Shown: positions 54,764-64,000 of the stretch, in pieces
Layout: every line of letters begins with the position of its first letter
How positions within the stretch are numbered: position 1 is the stretch's first letter
Assembly (NCBI GenBank): GCA_018267475.1
Contig: JAFDYI010000008.1
Location: 42,911-106,910 of the forward strand
Reading direction: 5' to 3'
Source: Bacteroidota bacterium
GTDB taxonomy: Bacteria; Bacteroidota; Bacteroidia; B-17B0; Aurantibacillaceae
Length of the DNA stretch: 64,000 nucleotides
Position numbers and translations under genes: made by a program
Notes under the pieces: generated by a model
The model's input: the letters and a program-made list of their open reading frames with translations, nothing else
Databases searched by the model: none
What the model was told of the DNA's origin: nothing

Positions 54764-57700
54764 TTAGTATGATTGCAAATCGTAAGGGCGCATCACGCCA
54801 AACCATTTTAATGTTCTAGTACCTATGCCCGGTGCGTCCACATGCAGGATATACAAACCACTGGCTATTTGTATGTTGGCCGAGTTATGCAAATCCCAAT
54901 CTAAATAGGTATCGCTGTTGTCTTTTTGCAATACGCGTATCAAGGTGCCCGAAAGGGTATAGATGCTAATGGTGCAATTTACCGGTAGGTTAATAATTTT
55001 CACACGCAAATCAATACGAGTGGTTTCGTACACATCGTGCGAGTAGTACGGGTTGGGCACTATGTTGATCATAGCCAAAGCTGCCTTAGCCGTACCTGCT
55101 TGATAGATGCTGGCCACCGCCGATGCGGTACTAAATGAGTACATCGGGAAGTTGCCGTTTTGTGGAGTAGTAGCCACATCAGAAGGCAAGCCTGCTACGG
55201 TAGTATAGCTTAGAGGTGTCATTGTAAATGTGCTTAAATTAGCCGTATTCGAAGAGCTGGGGATATTAACACTAGTTACAGCAGGAGAGGCTACTGTTGA
55301 TAAACCGTATCTAAAAGGTTTAGGCACACGTATCTGAACTTTAGCATCGCTGGGTATATTTGTACACCCTCCGGCTGCTTTACTTAAATCCACCGAAGAC
55401 AAGGGCATGGACACCCACATAACATCTTTGAAAAACTCGGCCAGTAAGCCCCATTTATTTTTTCGTTGAGCAACTGATAAAGAATTATATTGAGGCCAAG
55501 ATGTGTTAGGTGAAATGCTTGCCGGCATGCCTCTAAGCATTTGGTAAGAGCTTGCCCCCGCATCATAGCGTCGTACATCGCTAGGCACTACATCGGAACC
55601 AAAAGTGAAATTACCGTCCGCGTTATGGCCTAGTACGTAGATGTAGTGCATACCTCCATTTACAACTGTCCCTGCCGAATTGGTGTAGGTAGCCGTAGGG
55701 TTCCATAGCATATCCCTACCGTTGTTAATACTATCCATAGAATTTTCACCAAAAACGATGTTCAATCGCTCGCCGGTTTCCACATTGATGGCATAACCAG
55801 GGAACCAACTCATGCTGCTGTCGTTAGTAAGCAATCCATCGGCGCTGTTAAAGCCTGCATCACCATTTTTACGACCAAATTTATCTACTGAAGCCGCATG
55901 ACGCAATTGCCATTTATAAGAGATGCCGGTAGCCGGATCTATATTAGCCGTTACTCCTGAATTGGGGGCCATATCTACCACAGGGCAACGAGTCCATTTG
56001 GTTTGATCGGCCGTAAGAACTACATCCACACTACTTAACAAACGTGTATCAAGGTTGTTACTAGAACCCAACTCTGACGATGCAAAAGAAGATGCAATCC
56101 CTACCGGAAGGAAGCCGGGATAACTAGCGTTCGGGTTTACAAACCTAAAGGGAGCCCAAGTGCCTCCACACACGCCGCTCCACACCCTACCAGGATCACC
56201 AAAAATAGTAGTGGTTTTTCCTCCTCCCCCAACAATAGGGAAGGTTTCATTAATATCAAAAGGCGATACCAATTTGTTTGTTCCTGACAGTATCCAGTTT
56301 TGCGGCGTACCATCTACATCTTGAACCCCGCTTAGCCAAGTACTGTTCAAAGAAGAAGCCAACAAATCGCCCGGCAGCGTTTGTCCGTATGCATAGGCAG
56401 GTGATGACCATAAAAAATATCTTGCTGTAACCTGCGGATCGGTAACTTGTTTTAGCGACACCGAGAAACCTAAAGACTCGTTATTTAAGCCGGTAATAAT
56501 TTTTTCCTGCGATGTTCTCAAACCCTCGTCTGATAGCCAGGTTTTGGTTACTTGATTGCCTGACAAATCGGTATAACTGCCCGTCATATACCATTTAATG
56601 GTATCGCTGTTTTTCACTTTTCCGGTATCTATCAAAGCGGTAGAAGCCACCGGAGGATTTCCGTTGTAGTACCACGAAACAACTCCGGTATTAGATGTAT
56701 TGGCAGTAGCCGTTACCATACGTATGGTAAAATTACCTTTTACTATACGCAAGGGATCAACTACTTTTACATATACCGGCGCTCCATTTCCTTGATAGGT
56801 AATGTTTTGCGCTCTTCCGTTAGGAGCATTTAATATATCTTGCACACTTTGGTCGGTTAGATACAGCGCATTACCTCCATTACCTTGCCCTTCTATACGG
56901 GTTACCGGCATGCCGGCTCCATAAGAAGAGTTCATAATAGTACCGTTGTTTTCTACACTGGGGTTATGTGGTATGGCTGAGTATAATTTTACGTTGTTTC
57001 TACCTTGCAAGTAGGGTTTTTTCTGCCCGTTCATATCCCCTGAGCTGGGATCGTTGTAAACAACTACCGTAGTAGCTGTACCGCCTATAACAGTAGGGGT
57101 AGCCACCCCTGTGGGGGATACAGTAGGTTTGTATGGTAAAAAGTTATTGTAGGCATAAGCCACCGCCATAAAGTAATAGGTTTTAAAGTTTACCAAAGTT
57201 TTGTTAGATACAGCAAACAAATCGGTATTTAAGCTAAAGGAGTTTTGAATGCCGGCATCCGCTCCACTTACCATCAATTGAGGCACCGTACCCAAGGTAG
57301 GATCGGAATTGTAATTGATAAGCTGGCTTACTCCGTCTTTAATATCGCACTGAAACACCAAGCGAGCGCGGTCGGTATTATATAAATCCGATACGGAAAC
57401 GGTTTGGTCAACCAACTGGTATATTTTATAGCCTTGAAAGCGATATACTTTATCCAACACACCGGTAAAGGTAGAGGGGGCTGTTATATTGGGATCTATA
57501 TCGGCATAACGATTGGCCTCGTAGTTATTGCTGGTATAAGGGTTGTTGGTAAGCGTAATTAATAGTTGTTGGTTCAGTTCCTGTATGGTTAAATCGGGTG
57601 CATCGGGTCCATCTAATACTTTAAAACAATTATCAAACAAAGCCTGTGCTTTATCATCGGCAGCCAACATCATGGGTATGGGAGCTAAAAAGCTGGCGGT

Positions 57701-59461
57701 GTTAGAGCGCGCCCAAGGCAAGCCAAAAGTTACGTAGTTAACGGCACCGGGCTGTAAGGTAAAAGGCCCTGCCGATTGTAAAAATCGTCTATCTCCAAAG
57801 GCATCTCCAGGGGTGTTATACTCCGTCCAATTAGGGTAAGCCGCCGGGGGTGCTATAGGTGTACCGGGCGCACTGGTAGCTCGGTAACCGGAAGGTTTAT
57901 AGCCAAACGTCCAACCTTGAGGATCGCTGGTGCCTGGAAATAAAAACTTACAAGCCGGATTGGCGGCAGATACCGCATTTAAACCCAAGTTTCCGTAGGT
58001 CATAGGAACAGCTCCTATTTCCCACACTCCATTCATTAGATTATAGTAGGCTTGGGCACCTGAAGGATTTCCATTAATAGTACCATTTTGATTATTATAA
58101 TAAGTAAAGCGCGACATAACGCATTGCTCCGGAAAGCCGTGTGGATCGTTATCAGCAATAGCAGGAGGGCAGGCAAAAGTACCGTTTGGGCATTGAGACC
58201 AAGAGCAGTCCACACAACCATCGCGGTCGTTATCAATGCTGTCGCCTATATCGGCATAAGGGCCTTGAAAAAAGTCGCAACCTATAGCAGGCAGTTTATC
58301 GTGATAACCTATTTGCCCGTTTGCATCTGGGTCATAGTTTTCACCGTTGTATTGATAACCCAAACCGCGCGACACATCGCAACCTACATAGTCATCTAAA
58401 TAATAACCCAAATCGCAATCATTCCATACCGAAAAATAGGTTTTAGTAAGTATGTTTGAACTCCAGTTAATAATTTCATAGTTATAAAAACTCATATCGT
58501 TCAACTCGTCGCTGGTAGCAAACTCAAAGGCCTGTCCTCTAATCTCTACGCCTATGTTGTGTACGCTTCCTGTTTCGGTATGTTTGTTTCCGTTATCGTT
58601 AAACACAAAAAAGTTGGTTACATCGCCAAATAAAAAGCGCACGCAGTGCCCGCGCGGTACCGGCTTAGCGTTAGGGTTGATGTTGTATGCCGGGTAATCA
58701 CCGGTAGCATAATTATAAGTACCATCGCCATTCATATCGTAGTAAGGAGCCAAATAATTCATAGGCGATATGGCATTAGCTAAAGTAGAATTATACAGGG
58801 TGGTAGCTAAGGGATCGGTACCGTTTAAGGTGCTGGCAGGTATGTTTACATTCACTCCTGCTCCCATATAATCGCTATTACCGGGGTAATCTTTTATCCA
58901 AGTAGGGGTGCTGGGGTCGGCCGTATGGTATTGATTCCAGTAAGCATAAAAGTTTACTACATCTTGGCGGTTGAACTGCCACACTTTATCATAAGCCTGG
59001 CAAATAGTTTGATTGGTACTTAAATCAACCGGATTAAGAGGCCCCGGCCAAAAGTCAAAGCCATTTTGGCGATAGGTCATAGCCCCTACGCGCAAGTCGG
59101 TACCTACATAGCCACCAAACCAAAGCGAGCCGGCAAACATAGAGTAGGAGTTACTTCCTTTGGGTATCTCGTACTTAGCTATACTGGCGGCGTAATCCCA
59201 CCACATATCCCCATCGGTAAGAATGAGAGTACGCACGTTATTTAGCGAAATTTCTTGCTTGGTTTTTCCTGGTTGGCAGTTGTTTGCCATTACCGAATTA
59301 TTGCCCCAATTGGCGTTTTTATGCCCTTCGCCATTGCCTCCCGTTCCGGGTAGGTTTTCGCGCGCTTGCAAACTGCCCATTGTTAATCCAAAAGAAAGCA
59401 CTACAAAGCCTGCTTTCAAGGCGTAACCAGTAGTTGTTTTTGCTTTTGTTTTCATGATCAT
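54764..59461 (-). CDS. Giant exported surface protein with type IX secretion-like C-terminus (1565 aa)
   Basis: A 1565-residue exported protein with a signal peptide ending near ...LTMGSLQA. Calcium-site-like loops occur at about 244 (DMNGDGTYN) and 407 (DIGDSIDNDRDGCVD), the latter in a Cys-rich patch (DCSWSQCPNGTFACPP) like thrombospondin type 3 repeats. YRFQGYKIYQLVD near 674 begins a fibronectin-III-like stretch. The last 95 residues (NIVPNPYYS, then NLPVNCTISIYTLSGTLIRV, DWDLHNS, IASGLYILHVDAPGIGTR) resemble a type A type IX sorting domain but end with an extra KWFGVMRPYDLQSY. I recall this ending from other Bacteroidota proteins. No catalytic motif was seen, so an adhesin or surface-layer role is most likely. 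Confidence 0.75.
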   Translation of the reverse strand: MIMKTKAKTTTGYALKAGFVVLSFGLTMGSLQARENLPGTGGNGEGHKNANWGNNSVMANNCQPGKTKQEISLNNVRTLILTDGDMWWDYAASIAKYEIPKGSNSYSMFAGSLWFGGYVGTDLRVGAMTYRQNGFDFWPGPLNPVDLSTNQTICQAYDKVWQFNRQDVVNFYAYWNQYHTADPSTPTWIKDYPGNSDYMGAGVNVNIPASTLNGTDPLATTLYNSTLANAISPMNYLAPYYDMNGDGTYNYATGDYPAYNINPNAKPVPRGHCVRFLFGDVTNFFVFNDNGNKHTETGSVHNIGVEIRGQAFEFATSDELNDMSFYNYEIINWSSNILTKTYFSVWNDCDLGYYLDDYVGCDVSRGLGYQYNGENYDPDANGQIGYHDKLPAIGCDFFQGPYADIGDSIDNDRDGCVDCSWSQCPNGTFACPPAIADNDPHGFPEQCVMSRFTYYNNQNGTINGNPSGAQAYYNLMNGVWEIGAVPMTYGNLGLNAVSAANPACKFLFPGTSDPQGWTFGYKPSGYRATSAPGTPIAPPAAYPNWTEYNTPGDAFGDRRFLQSAGPFTLQPGAVNYVTFGLPWARSNTASFLAPIPMMLAADDKAQALFDNCFKVLDGPDAPDLTIQELNQQLLITLTNNPYTSNNYEANRYADIDPNITAPSTFTGVLDKVYRFQGYKIYQLVDQTVSVSDLYNTDRARLVFQCDIKDGVSQLINYNSDPTLGTVPQLMVSGADAGIQNSFSLNTDLFAVSNKTLVNFKTYYFMAVAYAYNNFLPYKPTVSPTGVATPTVIGGTATTVVVYNDPSSGDMNGQKKPYLQGRNNVKLYSAIPHNPSVENNGTIMNSSYGAGMPVTRIEGQGNGGNALYLTDQSVQDILNAPNGRAQNITYQGNGAPVYVKVVDPLRIVKGNFTIRMVTATANTSNTGVVSWYYNGNPPVASTALIDTGKVKNSDTIKWYMTGSYTDLSGNQVTKTWLSDEGLRTSQEKIITGLNNESLGFSVSLKQVTDPQVTARYFLWSSPAYAYGQTLPGDLLASSLNSTWLSGVQDVDGTPQNWILSGTNKLVSPFDINETFPIVGGGGKTTTIFGDPGRVWSGVCGGTWAPFRFVNPNASYPGFLPVGIASSFASSELGSSNNLDTRLLSSVDVVLTADQTKWTRCPVVDMAPNSGVTANIDPATGISYKWQLRHAASVDKFGRKNGDAGFNSADGLLTNDSSMSWFPGYAINVETGERLNIVFGENSMDSINNGRDMLWNPTATYTNSAGTVVNGGMHYIYVLGHNADGNFTFGSDVVPSDVRRYDAGASSYQMLRGMPASISPNTSWPQYNSLSVAQRKNKWGLLAEFFKDVMWVSMPLSSVDLSKAAGGCTNIPSDAKVQIRVPKPFRYGLSTVASPAVTSVNIPSSSNTANLSTFTMTPLSYTTVAGLPSDVATTPQNGNFPMYSFSTASAVASIYQAGTAKAALAMINIVPNPYYSHDVYETTRIDLRVKIINLPVNCTISIYTLSGTLIRVLQKDNSDTYLDWDLHNSANIQIASGLYILHVDAPGIGTRTLKWFGVMRPYDLQSY

Positions 59462-59485
59462 ACTTTTTATGTTAATACTTTTATC

Positions 59486-62400
59486 TTAAAAATCAAATTG
59501 AACTCCTATGCGTATCATGCGAGGGGCGCTGTAGTAGCGGCCGTCCATCAATTTCGCATTGTATAAAGTTTGGAAACCATAACCGTATCCATACGATTGT
59601 GCGTATTTTCCGTTTAACTCTTGCATACCGTATTGAGAACTTAGATAGCCATCGTCTTTAGGGCTGCCGGTATAGCTGTGCACCTGCACAATGTTCATGG
59701 TGTTAAACAAATTCATTACCTGCAAATAAAAGTTTAAGTTACCAAAGCGGGCTTTGTCATCTCCTTTTTCTTTGCTGCTAAGGCGTACGCTAAAGTTGCG
59801 GTCTATACGCATATCTACACGAAACTGCCAAGGCAAGCGCGATCCGTTTAAGCTACCGGAAAGGTATTGGTTATTATTATTCCCTACCTCTACATCAGCA
59901 ATAGCAGGATATCTTTGTGAGTACGGCAAGCCCGAACCCAAACGGCCTACCAGGTTGATACCGAAGTTTTTAAGCCATTGTACGGTTTGCGATTTATCTC
60001 CTTTTTTAAAGTCGGATTGAGGGCCGCGATAATCTTTGCCTTGTCCAAAGCGGTAATCTAAAGTAAGTACAAAGTTGTGGCGTTGGTCGTAATCAAGCGG
60101 TGTGATCACACGCATATTGGGCTGACTGCTGTTAGCTAAGTTATAGCCTCCGTTGGCGTTAGAACCGGAACCTTCGGCAAACTGCAACGTATAATTGGCG
60201 TTTAAACTAAAACCACCGGTACGGCGCATTTGATATTCCAGCGATAAACCTTGTACGGTACCAAAGTCCATATTTCCATAAGTCATGTACGATACCGGGT
60301 AGGCTTGGTTTACACGGGTAATTTGCACCTGGTTACGCATTTCACGGTAAAAAGCCGATATTTTAAGAGCCGCACTTTTGCTTTCGTTTAGTATTTGGCT
60401 AAAGCCCAACTCATAATCAATGGTTTTTTCCGGTTTTAAGTTTCCGTTTCCTACTACAGCCCCTTGGTTGCTGGCTATGAAGTAATAATCTTGGGGGTTG
60501 GTACGGTTGTACGAAGTGTAAGGCGCTCCGTTGGCTCCATCGCTAAAAGAAGCCGGCGGACGTTGTACTAATATATCATAGTGGGCAAAGAAGTTCGCCA
60601 CATCGGATATAGGGAAAGAGAAAGCCACACGAGGCATCACGTTAATTTGTGGTTTGTAGGCTTGAAAGGCGGTATTAGAGTACGGGTTTTGGTCGTTTGG
60701 GCTTTTTAACCAAGGTTGCACGGCGCCCCCGCTGGCGTGCGCTATGATAGTAGGATCGGATATAGCCGCACCGTTAGCGTCGTACCACACCATTCCGGAA
60801 CGATAGCCCACAATTTGCATAGCCCCCCCGGCGCTTTGGGCAGCCGCGTTTTGCGCTACGTAAACCACCGCATTTTGAGGAAGGCTGGAAGGAATGGTTC
60901 CTTCATACTGGCCTTTTAATGAACTAAGGTCGGCAATGGTATAAGCGTCTTTTAATAAGAACGGATCTTTTAATACTTGTTGGTTGGCATCGTATCTATC
61001 TACACGCAAACCCACGTTAAATTTAATATCTTTAAAGTCAAATTTATCTTGTATGTAGCCGGCCATATACACGGGGGTAAAGGCGCCGCTGTTGCGGTCG
61101 TACACTTTATCGCCAAATTTATCGTAATGAAATTTGGTTAAGAAATCGTCAAAATTAGTTTTACCACTTAGGGGTTTTCCTGTAAAGTCATAACCCCAAG
61201 AGCTAACTACCTGTTGGCCGGAGTTAAGTAACTCATCAGGGGCAAACATACCTAAGTTTAATTGAGAAGGATTTACCGCATCTACATTTATATATTGAGT
61301 AGAGTTGGGATTATGGTCGCCGTTTACGCCAATTTGGTCGTAAAAGTTTTTAGAAAAAACCGATTGAGAAGCGGTGTTATCTTGTGTATTGTGTACCAAT
61401 ACTCCATAAGTAGAAGTAACCGGAGCACCTAATGTTTGGGTGGTGCTAATACCGTTATTTCCTGTAAGAGCAGGGTTTAGCACGTTAGGGGCGCTTTGGG
61501 TATATTGAGAATAAGTATAATATTGTTGGTTGGCCAAGTTAGCGGCGTTAGAAGCCGACGTATCGGTAGCAGCGGTATAAAGGTTTTGGTTGTGCATATT
61601 GGCCAACTGACGGGCGATAGCCCACAGGTATTTAGTGCTCACATCAAAACCACGCTCTACACGTTGGTCGTATTCTATACCAATCATCAAGTTGTGGTTT
61701 TTAATATCCGCTTGAAAGTTAGAGGTAATACGAAACATGGTATTGTTACGTAAAGAGTAGTTGTTTGTGGTATTGCCGGAGCTGCTGTATAAACCTTGTA
61801 CGTTATTAGGGGAGTCGCCGTTACGTAAACCTTGGTAGTTTTGCAACATGTACATATTGCTTATTTGCCCGTTAAACTGGTTATATACTTCGCTGGTATA
61901 ATTGGCCGCCAATGGGTTTAAGGTACCCGGTGTAAAATTAACGATAGAATCGGTGTATCCTTTTAAGTCATAAGCATTAACCTTTGAATAATGCCCGTTA
62001 GGCTGTTTCACCCATACTCCCGTATCTAATTGATAAATGGGAACTCGTTTTTCGTCAAATTTACCTACATAGCCGTAATTAAAGTAATTGTCTTTAAAGT
62101 GCTCGTCTTGCATCACAAATTTATAGGCATTGTAACTGGCCTGAAAGTTAAACGAAGCACGTTTGATAACCGATTGTGATTTTTCTTGCTCAGAAGCATT
62201 TTCAGAGCCGAACTGCTGTTGGAAACGCACATAAGCCCTTTTGGTATTTTCTATTACCTGTGGGTTGCTGGCGCTGTTAAACATTACGTTGTAAATAGAA
62301 AACTGGTGGTATTTGCTGTAATCCCAAGAACCACCTACGGTAATGGTTGTTTTGGGGGTAATAGCAAAGGTAATTTTAGGCGATAGGCGTATTTGCGTGA

Positions 62401-63463
62401 TGCCCACGTTAGGGCGTACTTTATTATTTACTAAATTATTAGGAGTTACAAAAGAGCCGGCTGTATAGTAGGCGCTGTTAGCCGAATTCCATAATAATGG
62501 ATTTTGTTGTATTTGAGCCATGGTGGTAGGATTTATTTGCTCTACGCCGGTAGCCCAAGGGCGGGGGTCTTTTTGATAAATAATCTCGCCCCCCATAAAG
62601 AAGCCTATGATGGGTTTTTTGGTTCCGGAAGAATCTTTTTTACTCCAAATAGGTCCGCCTATGCTAAAACCGCCAAAATTGTAACCATAGGGGTCGGTTC
62701 CTACATATTTATTATTACCATTAGCGCCATTACCGGAAGTAATACCCTCTACCCCGCCAAACCATTTAGGTTGTACCCCTCTGGTAGTGATAGATACCAC
62801 CCCACCGGTAGCATCGCCGTACTGTGCGGGTAAACCACCTAATATAACACTCATTTGCTCTACCGCGCTTTGAGGTAGGTTGTTGGTACCAATAGAGCGC
62901 TCGCCATCTACAAACACCGCTGTGTTATTGGCACGTGCTCCGCGCACGCGAATACTGGTTCCTGAACCGTTATCCATTAAGGTAACCCCCGCTTGAGTAG
63001 AGATGATTGAGTTTAATGTTTTGTCTGATTGATGTTGAAAACTTTCTCTATCTACCGTACCGCCTGATTTGGTATCTTTATCAATCAAATCCACCGCATA
63101 CTCGGTAACCACCACCTGGTCTAGGTTTACGCCCTCTTCGTTTGAAAGGGATATAGGTAGGTACACCGTTTTATTATCCAGTACTTCTACGCCTTTTATT
63201 TCTTGCTTTTGATAGCCTACATAAACAGCCTTTACCGTGTATTTACCGGCTACTAAGGGTTTAATCATAACGTTACCGTCCATGTCGGTAGTACCTACCG
63301 CTACTTGTATGTTATCTAACAATACAACTACGTTGGCAAAAGGTATGCCTTCTTTGGTTTTTTTATCGTTAAGAGTTACTTTTATGGCACCTCCGTTGCT
63401 CTGCGCTAAGGCGCTTACACTCATAAATACAAAGGCGGTAAGAAATAAATAAATTTTTTTCAT
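59486..63463 (-). CDS. TonB-dependent receptor with carboxypeptidase-regulatory N-terminus (1325 aa)
   Basis: Outer-membrane receptor with signal peptide MKKIYLFLTAFVFMSVSALA. Residues about 25-110 are a CarboxypepD_reg domain (LNDKKTKEGIPFANVVVLLD, GTTDMDGNVMIKPL). The plug domain follows (LNSIISTQAGVTLMDNGSGT, SIRVRGARANNTAVFVDGE, ILGGLPAQYGDATGGVVSI). The barrel fills the remainder, with YKPQINVMPRVAFSFPISDV and a C-terminal RIGVQFDF ending in the aromatic residue recognised by the BAM complex. No SusD homologue is adjacent, so it is not a standard Sus polysaccharide-uptake pair. The giant-protein gene begins 24 bases downstream, indicating one operon. Confidence 0.9.
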   Translation of the reverse strand: MKKIYLFLTAFVFMSVSALAQSNGGAIKVTLNDKKTKEGIPFANVVVLLDNIQVAVGTTDMDGNVMIKPLVAGKYTVKAVYVGYQKQEIKGVEVLDNKTVYLPISLSNEEGVNLDQVVVTEYAVDLIDKDTKSGGTVDRESFQHQSDKTLNSIISTQAGVTLMDNGSGTSIRVRGARANNTAVFVDGERSIGTNNLPQSAVEQMSVILGGLPAQYGDATGGVVSITTRGVQPKWFGGVEGITSGNGANGNNKYVGTDPYGYNFGGFSIGGPIWSKKDSSGTKKPIIGFFMGGEIIYQKDPRPWATGVEQINPTTMAQIQQNPLLWNSANSAYYTAGSFVTPNNLVNNKVRPNVGITQIRLSPKITFAITPKTTITVGGSWDYSKYHQFSIYNVMFNSASNPQVIENTKRAYVRFQQQFGSENASEQEKSQSVIKRASFNFQASYNAYKFVMQDEHFKDNYFNYGYVGKFDEKRVPIYQLDTGVWVKQPNGHYSKVNAYDLKGYTDSIVNFTPGTLNPLAANYTSEVYNQFNGQISNMYMLQNYQGLRNGDSPNNVQGLYSSSGNTTNNYSLRNNTMFRITSNFQADIKNHNLMIGIEYDQRVERGFDVSTKYLWAIARQLANMHNQNLYTAATDTSASNAANLANQQYYTYSQYTQSAPNVLNPALTGNNGISTTQTLGAPVTSTYGVLVHNTQDNTASQSVFSKNFYDQIGVNGDHNPNSTQYINVDAVNPSQLNLGMFAPDELLNSGQQVVSSWGYDFTGKPLSGKTNFDDFLTKFHYDKFGDKVYDRNSGAFTPVYMAGYIQDKFDFKDIKFNVGLRVDRYDANQQVLKDPFLLKDAYTIADLSSLKGQYEGTIPSSLPQNAVVYVAQNAAAQSAGGAMQIVGYRSGMVWYDANGAAISDPTIIAHASGGAVQPWLKSPNDQNPYSNTAFQAYKPQINVMPRVAFSFPISDVANFFAHYDILVQRPPASFSDGANGAPYTSYNRTNPQDYYFIASNQGAVVGNGNLKPEKTIDYELGFSQILNESKSAALKISAFYREMRNQVQITRVNQAYPVSYMTYGNMDFGTVQGLSLEYQMRRTGGFSLNANYTLQFAEGSGSNANGGYNLANSSQPNMRVITPLDYDQRHNFVLTLDYRFGQGKDYRGPQSDFKKGDKSQTVQWLKNFGINLVGRLGSGLPYSQRYPAIADVEVGNNNNQYLSGSLNGSRLPWQFRVDMRIDRNFSVRLSSKEKGDDKARFGNLNFYLQVMNLFNTMNIVQVHSYTGSPKDDGYLSSQYGMQELNGKYAQSYGYGYGFQTLYNAKLMDGRYYSAPRMIRIGVQFDF

Positions 63464-63509
63464 ATTATTTTATTTGAGTTTGATGCTTCTTTTTTTTCAA
63501 TTGAGGGGG

Positions 63510-63540
63510 CTAAAGTAATACCTTGTTAAATTATTACAAA
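63510..63540 (-). promoter_or_regulatory. Promoter of the TonB receptor / giant protein / PorV-like operon
   Basis: TTTG (63540-63537), 19 bases, then TACTTTAG (63517-63510) on the - strand; one mismatch from TAnnTTTG. The -7 box ends 46 bases before the receptor ATG, in an A/T-rich 279-base gap with no gene. Confidence 0.5.
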
Positions 63541-63742
63541 ATTTTTTTTAAAAAAAATAATCACTTTTTAACATTTTGCGTTTTTTTCTTTAATCCCTAT
63601 GCAATAATACAACACAAAATCCGAAAAAAAATTTTGTTTTACTATTTGGCGGTACTTTTTTAATATCTGGTCGTTTTTAACAAAAAATCGGCAAGCCTTC
63701 ATAACGACTTTTAAGCAAAAAAGGGGGGGCTTGCTTTTTCTA

Positions 63743-64000
63743 TTAAAGGGTTTTGGTATTGCTGCGCTTATCGCGTTTTTTATTTTTTTTCATGCGCTTT
63801 AGCACTTCTTTGCTCTGTATGCGCTTATGATGCTCCCGAATGGCTTTTTCTTCGGCTTTTTTTTGCTTGCGGGCTTCTTTGGCTTCTATACGGTCTTTTT
63901 TTCGTTGTGCTCTTTTAGAAAGCATTTGTTGTTTGCTGCCCTCTTTGGTGGCTTCTTGAGCTTGTACACGGTGTGTAAACCCTAAAGAAACAAGCAATCC
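63743..64000 (-). CDS. Lysine-rich exported protein, 5'-partial at window edge
   Basis: The frame is open from the right edge to the stop at 63743. The first visible residues (LLVSLGFTHRVQAQE) look like the end of a signal peptide with an A-x-A-type cleavage site, so the start lies beyond the window. The mature part is about 70 residues, nearly half of them Lys or Arg (LSKRAQRKKDRIEAKEARKQ, KRMKKNKKRDKRS), predicted as one charged helix. Such small basic exported proteins are frequent in Bacteroidota and have no assigned function. It may bind nucleic acid or anionic glycans. Confidence 0.6.
   Translation of the reverse strand, partial: GLLVSLGFTHRVQAQEATKEGSKQQMLSKRAQRKKDRIEAKEARKQKKAEEKAIREHHKRIQSKEVLKRMKKNKKRDKRSNTKTL

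Noticed and set aside
59486-63463. SusC/SusD polysaccharide utilisation locus
   Set aside because: No SusD-like lipoprotein or glycoside hydrolase follows the receptor; its neighbours are a sorting-domain protein and a PorV-like barrel.

Overview
The window is chromosomal DNA from a member of the phylum Bacteroidota; I cannot place it below phylum. The evidence is a PorV/PorQ-type barrel, a TonB-dependent receptor with a carboxypeptidase-regulatory N-terminus, a large exported protein with a type IX secretion-like C-terminus, a DUF5686 protein, the Bacteroidota form of LptD, and repeated occurrences of the Bacteroidota promoter pattern (TTTG about 19 bases upstream of TAnnTTTG). No tRNA, rRNA, CRISPR array, transposase or prophage gene was recognised.

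Bases 1-20469 are a surface-polysaccharide (O-antigen or capsule-like) island read entirely on the + strand. It holds GT4 glycosyltransferases (one a double-domain protein), a GT11 alpha-1,2-fucosyltransferase homologue, a CgeB-like protein, two asparagine-synthase-like amidotransferases, a WecE-type sugar aminotransferase, WecB, a polysaccharide-deacetylase-like protein, a methyltransferase, and a closing pair of PIG-L deacetylase plus LpxD-like acyltransferase. Its left end is mosaic. An AlbA_2/RecG-like gene with a 12-bp in-frame repeat sits between two diverged copies of a glycosyltransferase 3' end. Next to it is a truncated YhcG/DUF1016 gene carrying two near-perfect palindromes. Small gene remnants occur at two other junctions. 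No Wzx or Wzy is visible, so the locus continues to the left.

Bases 20576-28595 hold a membrane pyrophosphatase fused to a YceI domain, a divergent fatty-acid hydroxylase/desaturase pair, a DUF5686 outer-membrane protein and a half-length aldehyde dehydrogenase. Bases 28730-35176 hold a small P-loop kinase and an RND efflux operon (MarR regulator, adaptor, RND pump, TolC), in which the MarR gene carries a frameshift. Bases 35241-40506 are core genes: rpsO-pnp, a metal-receptor protein and dnaA.

Bases 40677-46537 are an envelope block: lptD with two unknown downstream genes, a divergent N-acetylmuramoyl-L-alanine amidase and one unknown gene. Bases 46884-53459 hold a J-domain membrane protein, an oligopeptide-binding lipoprotein, a methyltransferase, PBP1A, a HIT protein and GreA. 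Bases 53539-63463 form a three-gene surface module on the - strand: TonB-dependent receptor, giant exported protein, PorV-like barrel. A lysine-rich exported protein runs off the right edge.

All calls come from reading the sequence and recalling families. No database search was run, and promoter and terminator calls rest on consensus matches only.
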